Part shown: positions 63,834 to 64,000 of the stretch, in pieces | Layout of the letters: every line of letters begins with the position of its first letter | How positions within the stretch are numbered: position 1 is the stretch's first letter | Source: JBBIMP01 sp037444305 | GTDB lineage: Bacteria; Acidobacteriota; UBA6911 | Length of the DNA: 64,000 bases | Assembly (NCBI GenBank): GCA_037444305.1 | Contig: JBBIMP010000029.1 | Span: 4,969-68,968, forward strand | Direction: 5' to 3' | The notes under the pieces: model-generated | What the model was told of the DNA's origin: nothing | Databases searched by the model: none | The model's input: only the letters and a program-made list of their open reading frames with translations | Made by a program: the position numbers and the translations under genes

Positions 63834-64000
63834 AAACCCACGCCACGAATTAACACGAATTCCACAAACTTCCGGAATACGAGGCAAGGCCTGAATGGCG
63901 GTTAGTTAAGGGTAATCGAAATCACCTGTAAACGTCTACAAATCCATTGCTTAAGTAGAGTCGAGAGGTGACGCGGTTGTGAAGGCGACGGCCTACGTCC
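63834..64000. other. Window end: repeat half and possible start of another gene
   Basis: CCACGAATTAACACGAATTCC (63843-63863) is a family B/B7-type half. A GTG at 63979, preceded by GAGAGGTGA, opens a frame (VKATAYV) that runs off the window and may be a gene start; too little is visible to judge. Confidence 0.3.

Noticed and set aside
63834..64000. tRNA or attachment site at the window end
   Set aside because: I could not fold a cloverleaf or find a direct-repeat pair; only a repeat half and a possible start codon are visible.

Overview
This is a GC-rich bacterial chromosome segment that most resembles an Acidobacteriota genome. The signs are a large TonB-dependent receptor with a carboxypeptidase-regulatory-like N-terminus, a secreted VWFA protein of the acidobacterial type, an S9 exopeptidase, an EF-G paralogue, a futalosine-pathway menaquinone gene (mqnA) and many dispersed intergenic repeats. 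The assignment is inferred from gene families only; there is no rRNA in the window. I found no tRNA, rRNA, CRISPR array, transposase or prophage. About 50 protein genes fill the window, nearly all core or metabolic.

Layout. 1-3036: TonB receptor, cut by the window edge. 3462-7141: nuoM and nuoL (minus). 7451-14544: coaE, a divergent sugar-nucleotide epimerase, a YVTN beta-propeller, then a tightly overlapping minus-strand run of CYTH protein, asnS, membrane glycosyltransferase and methyltransferase. 15210-19899: a P-loop kinase/dCMP deaminase fusion, an HD hydrolase, a DUF1343/NamZ-like protein, an HNH nuclease and mqnA. 20202-30486: dprA, topA, a glutaminyl-cyclase-like M28 protein, an EF-G2-like GTPase, lgt, an RluD-type pseudouridine synthase and the VWFA protein. 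30515-34250: BlaI-type repressor, DUF362 protein, a previously unframed small selenoprotein gene, thiI and a macro-domain protein. 34409-40856: ArsR regulator, TolC, RND adaptor, RND pump and DUF2892 operon. 40993-47513: UbiD-type decarboxylase, aromatic amino acid decarboxylase-like protein, S9 peptidase and quinone oxidoreductase. 47592-53048 (minus): a carbamoyl-phosphate/ornithine operon (cyclic-2,3-DPG-synthetase-like GTPase, argF, arcC, pyrB, rocD). 53263-58600: mutS2, a gene remnant, a conserved secreted protein, a small secreted protein and a methyltransferase. 58773-62179: coenzyme F420 cluster (npdG, cofD, cofC, cofE, F420-type PPOX protein). 62421-63833: an ABC permease fused to a decayed ATPase.

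The most striking item is at 32197-32424. It is a 75-codon glutaredoxin-like frame with two in-frame UGA codons, one in the redox motif and one two codons before the stop, each followed by a hairpin at SECIS distance. ORF finders that treat TGA as stop miss it. It matches what I remember of the 'Uxx-star' glutaredoxin-like selenoproteins and sits directly upstream of thiI.

Two intergenic repeat families punctuate the window. Family A is a ~160 bp element at seven loci, in both orientations and sometimes tandem. Family B consists of inverted repeats built from CACGGA/CACGAAT-type units around short loops, mostly at gene ends. A separate 22 bp perfect palindrome forms the 3' end of the epimerase gene.
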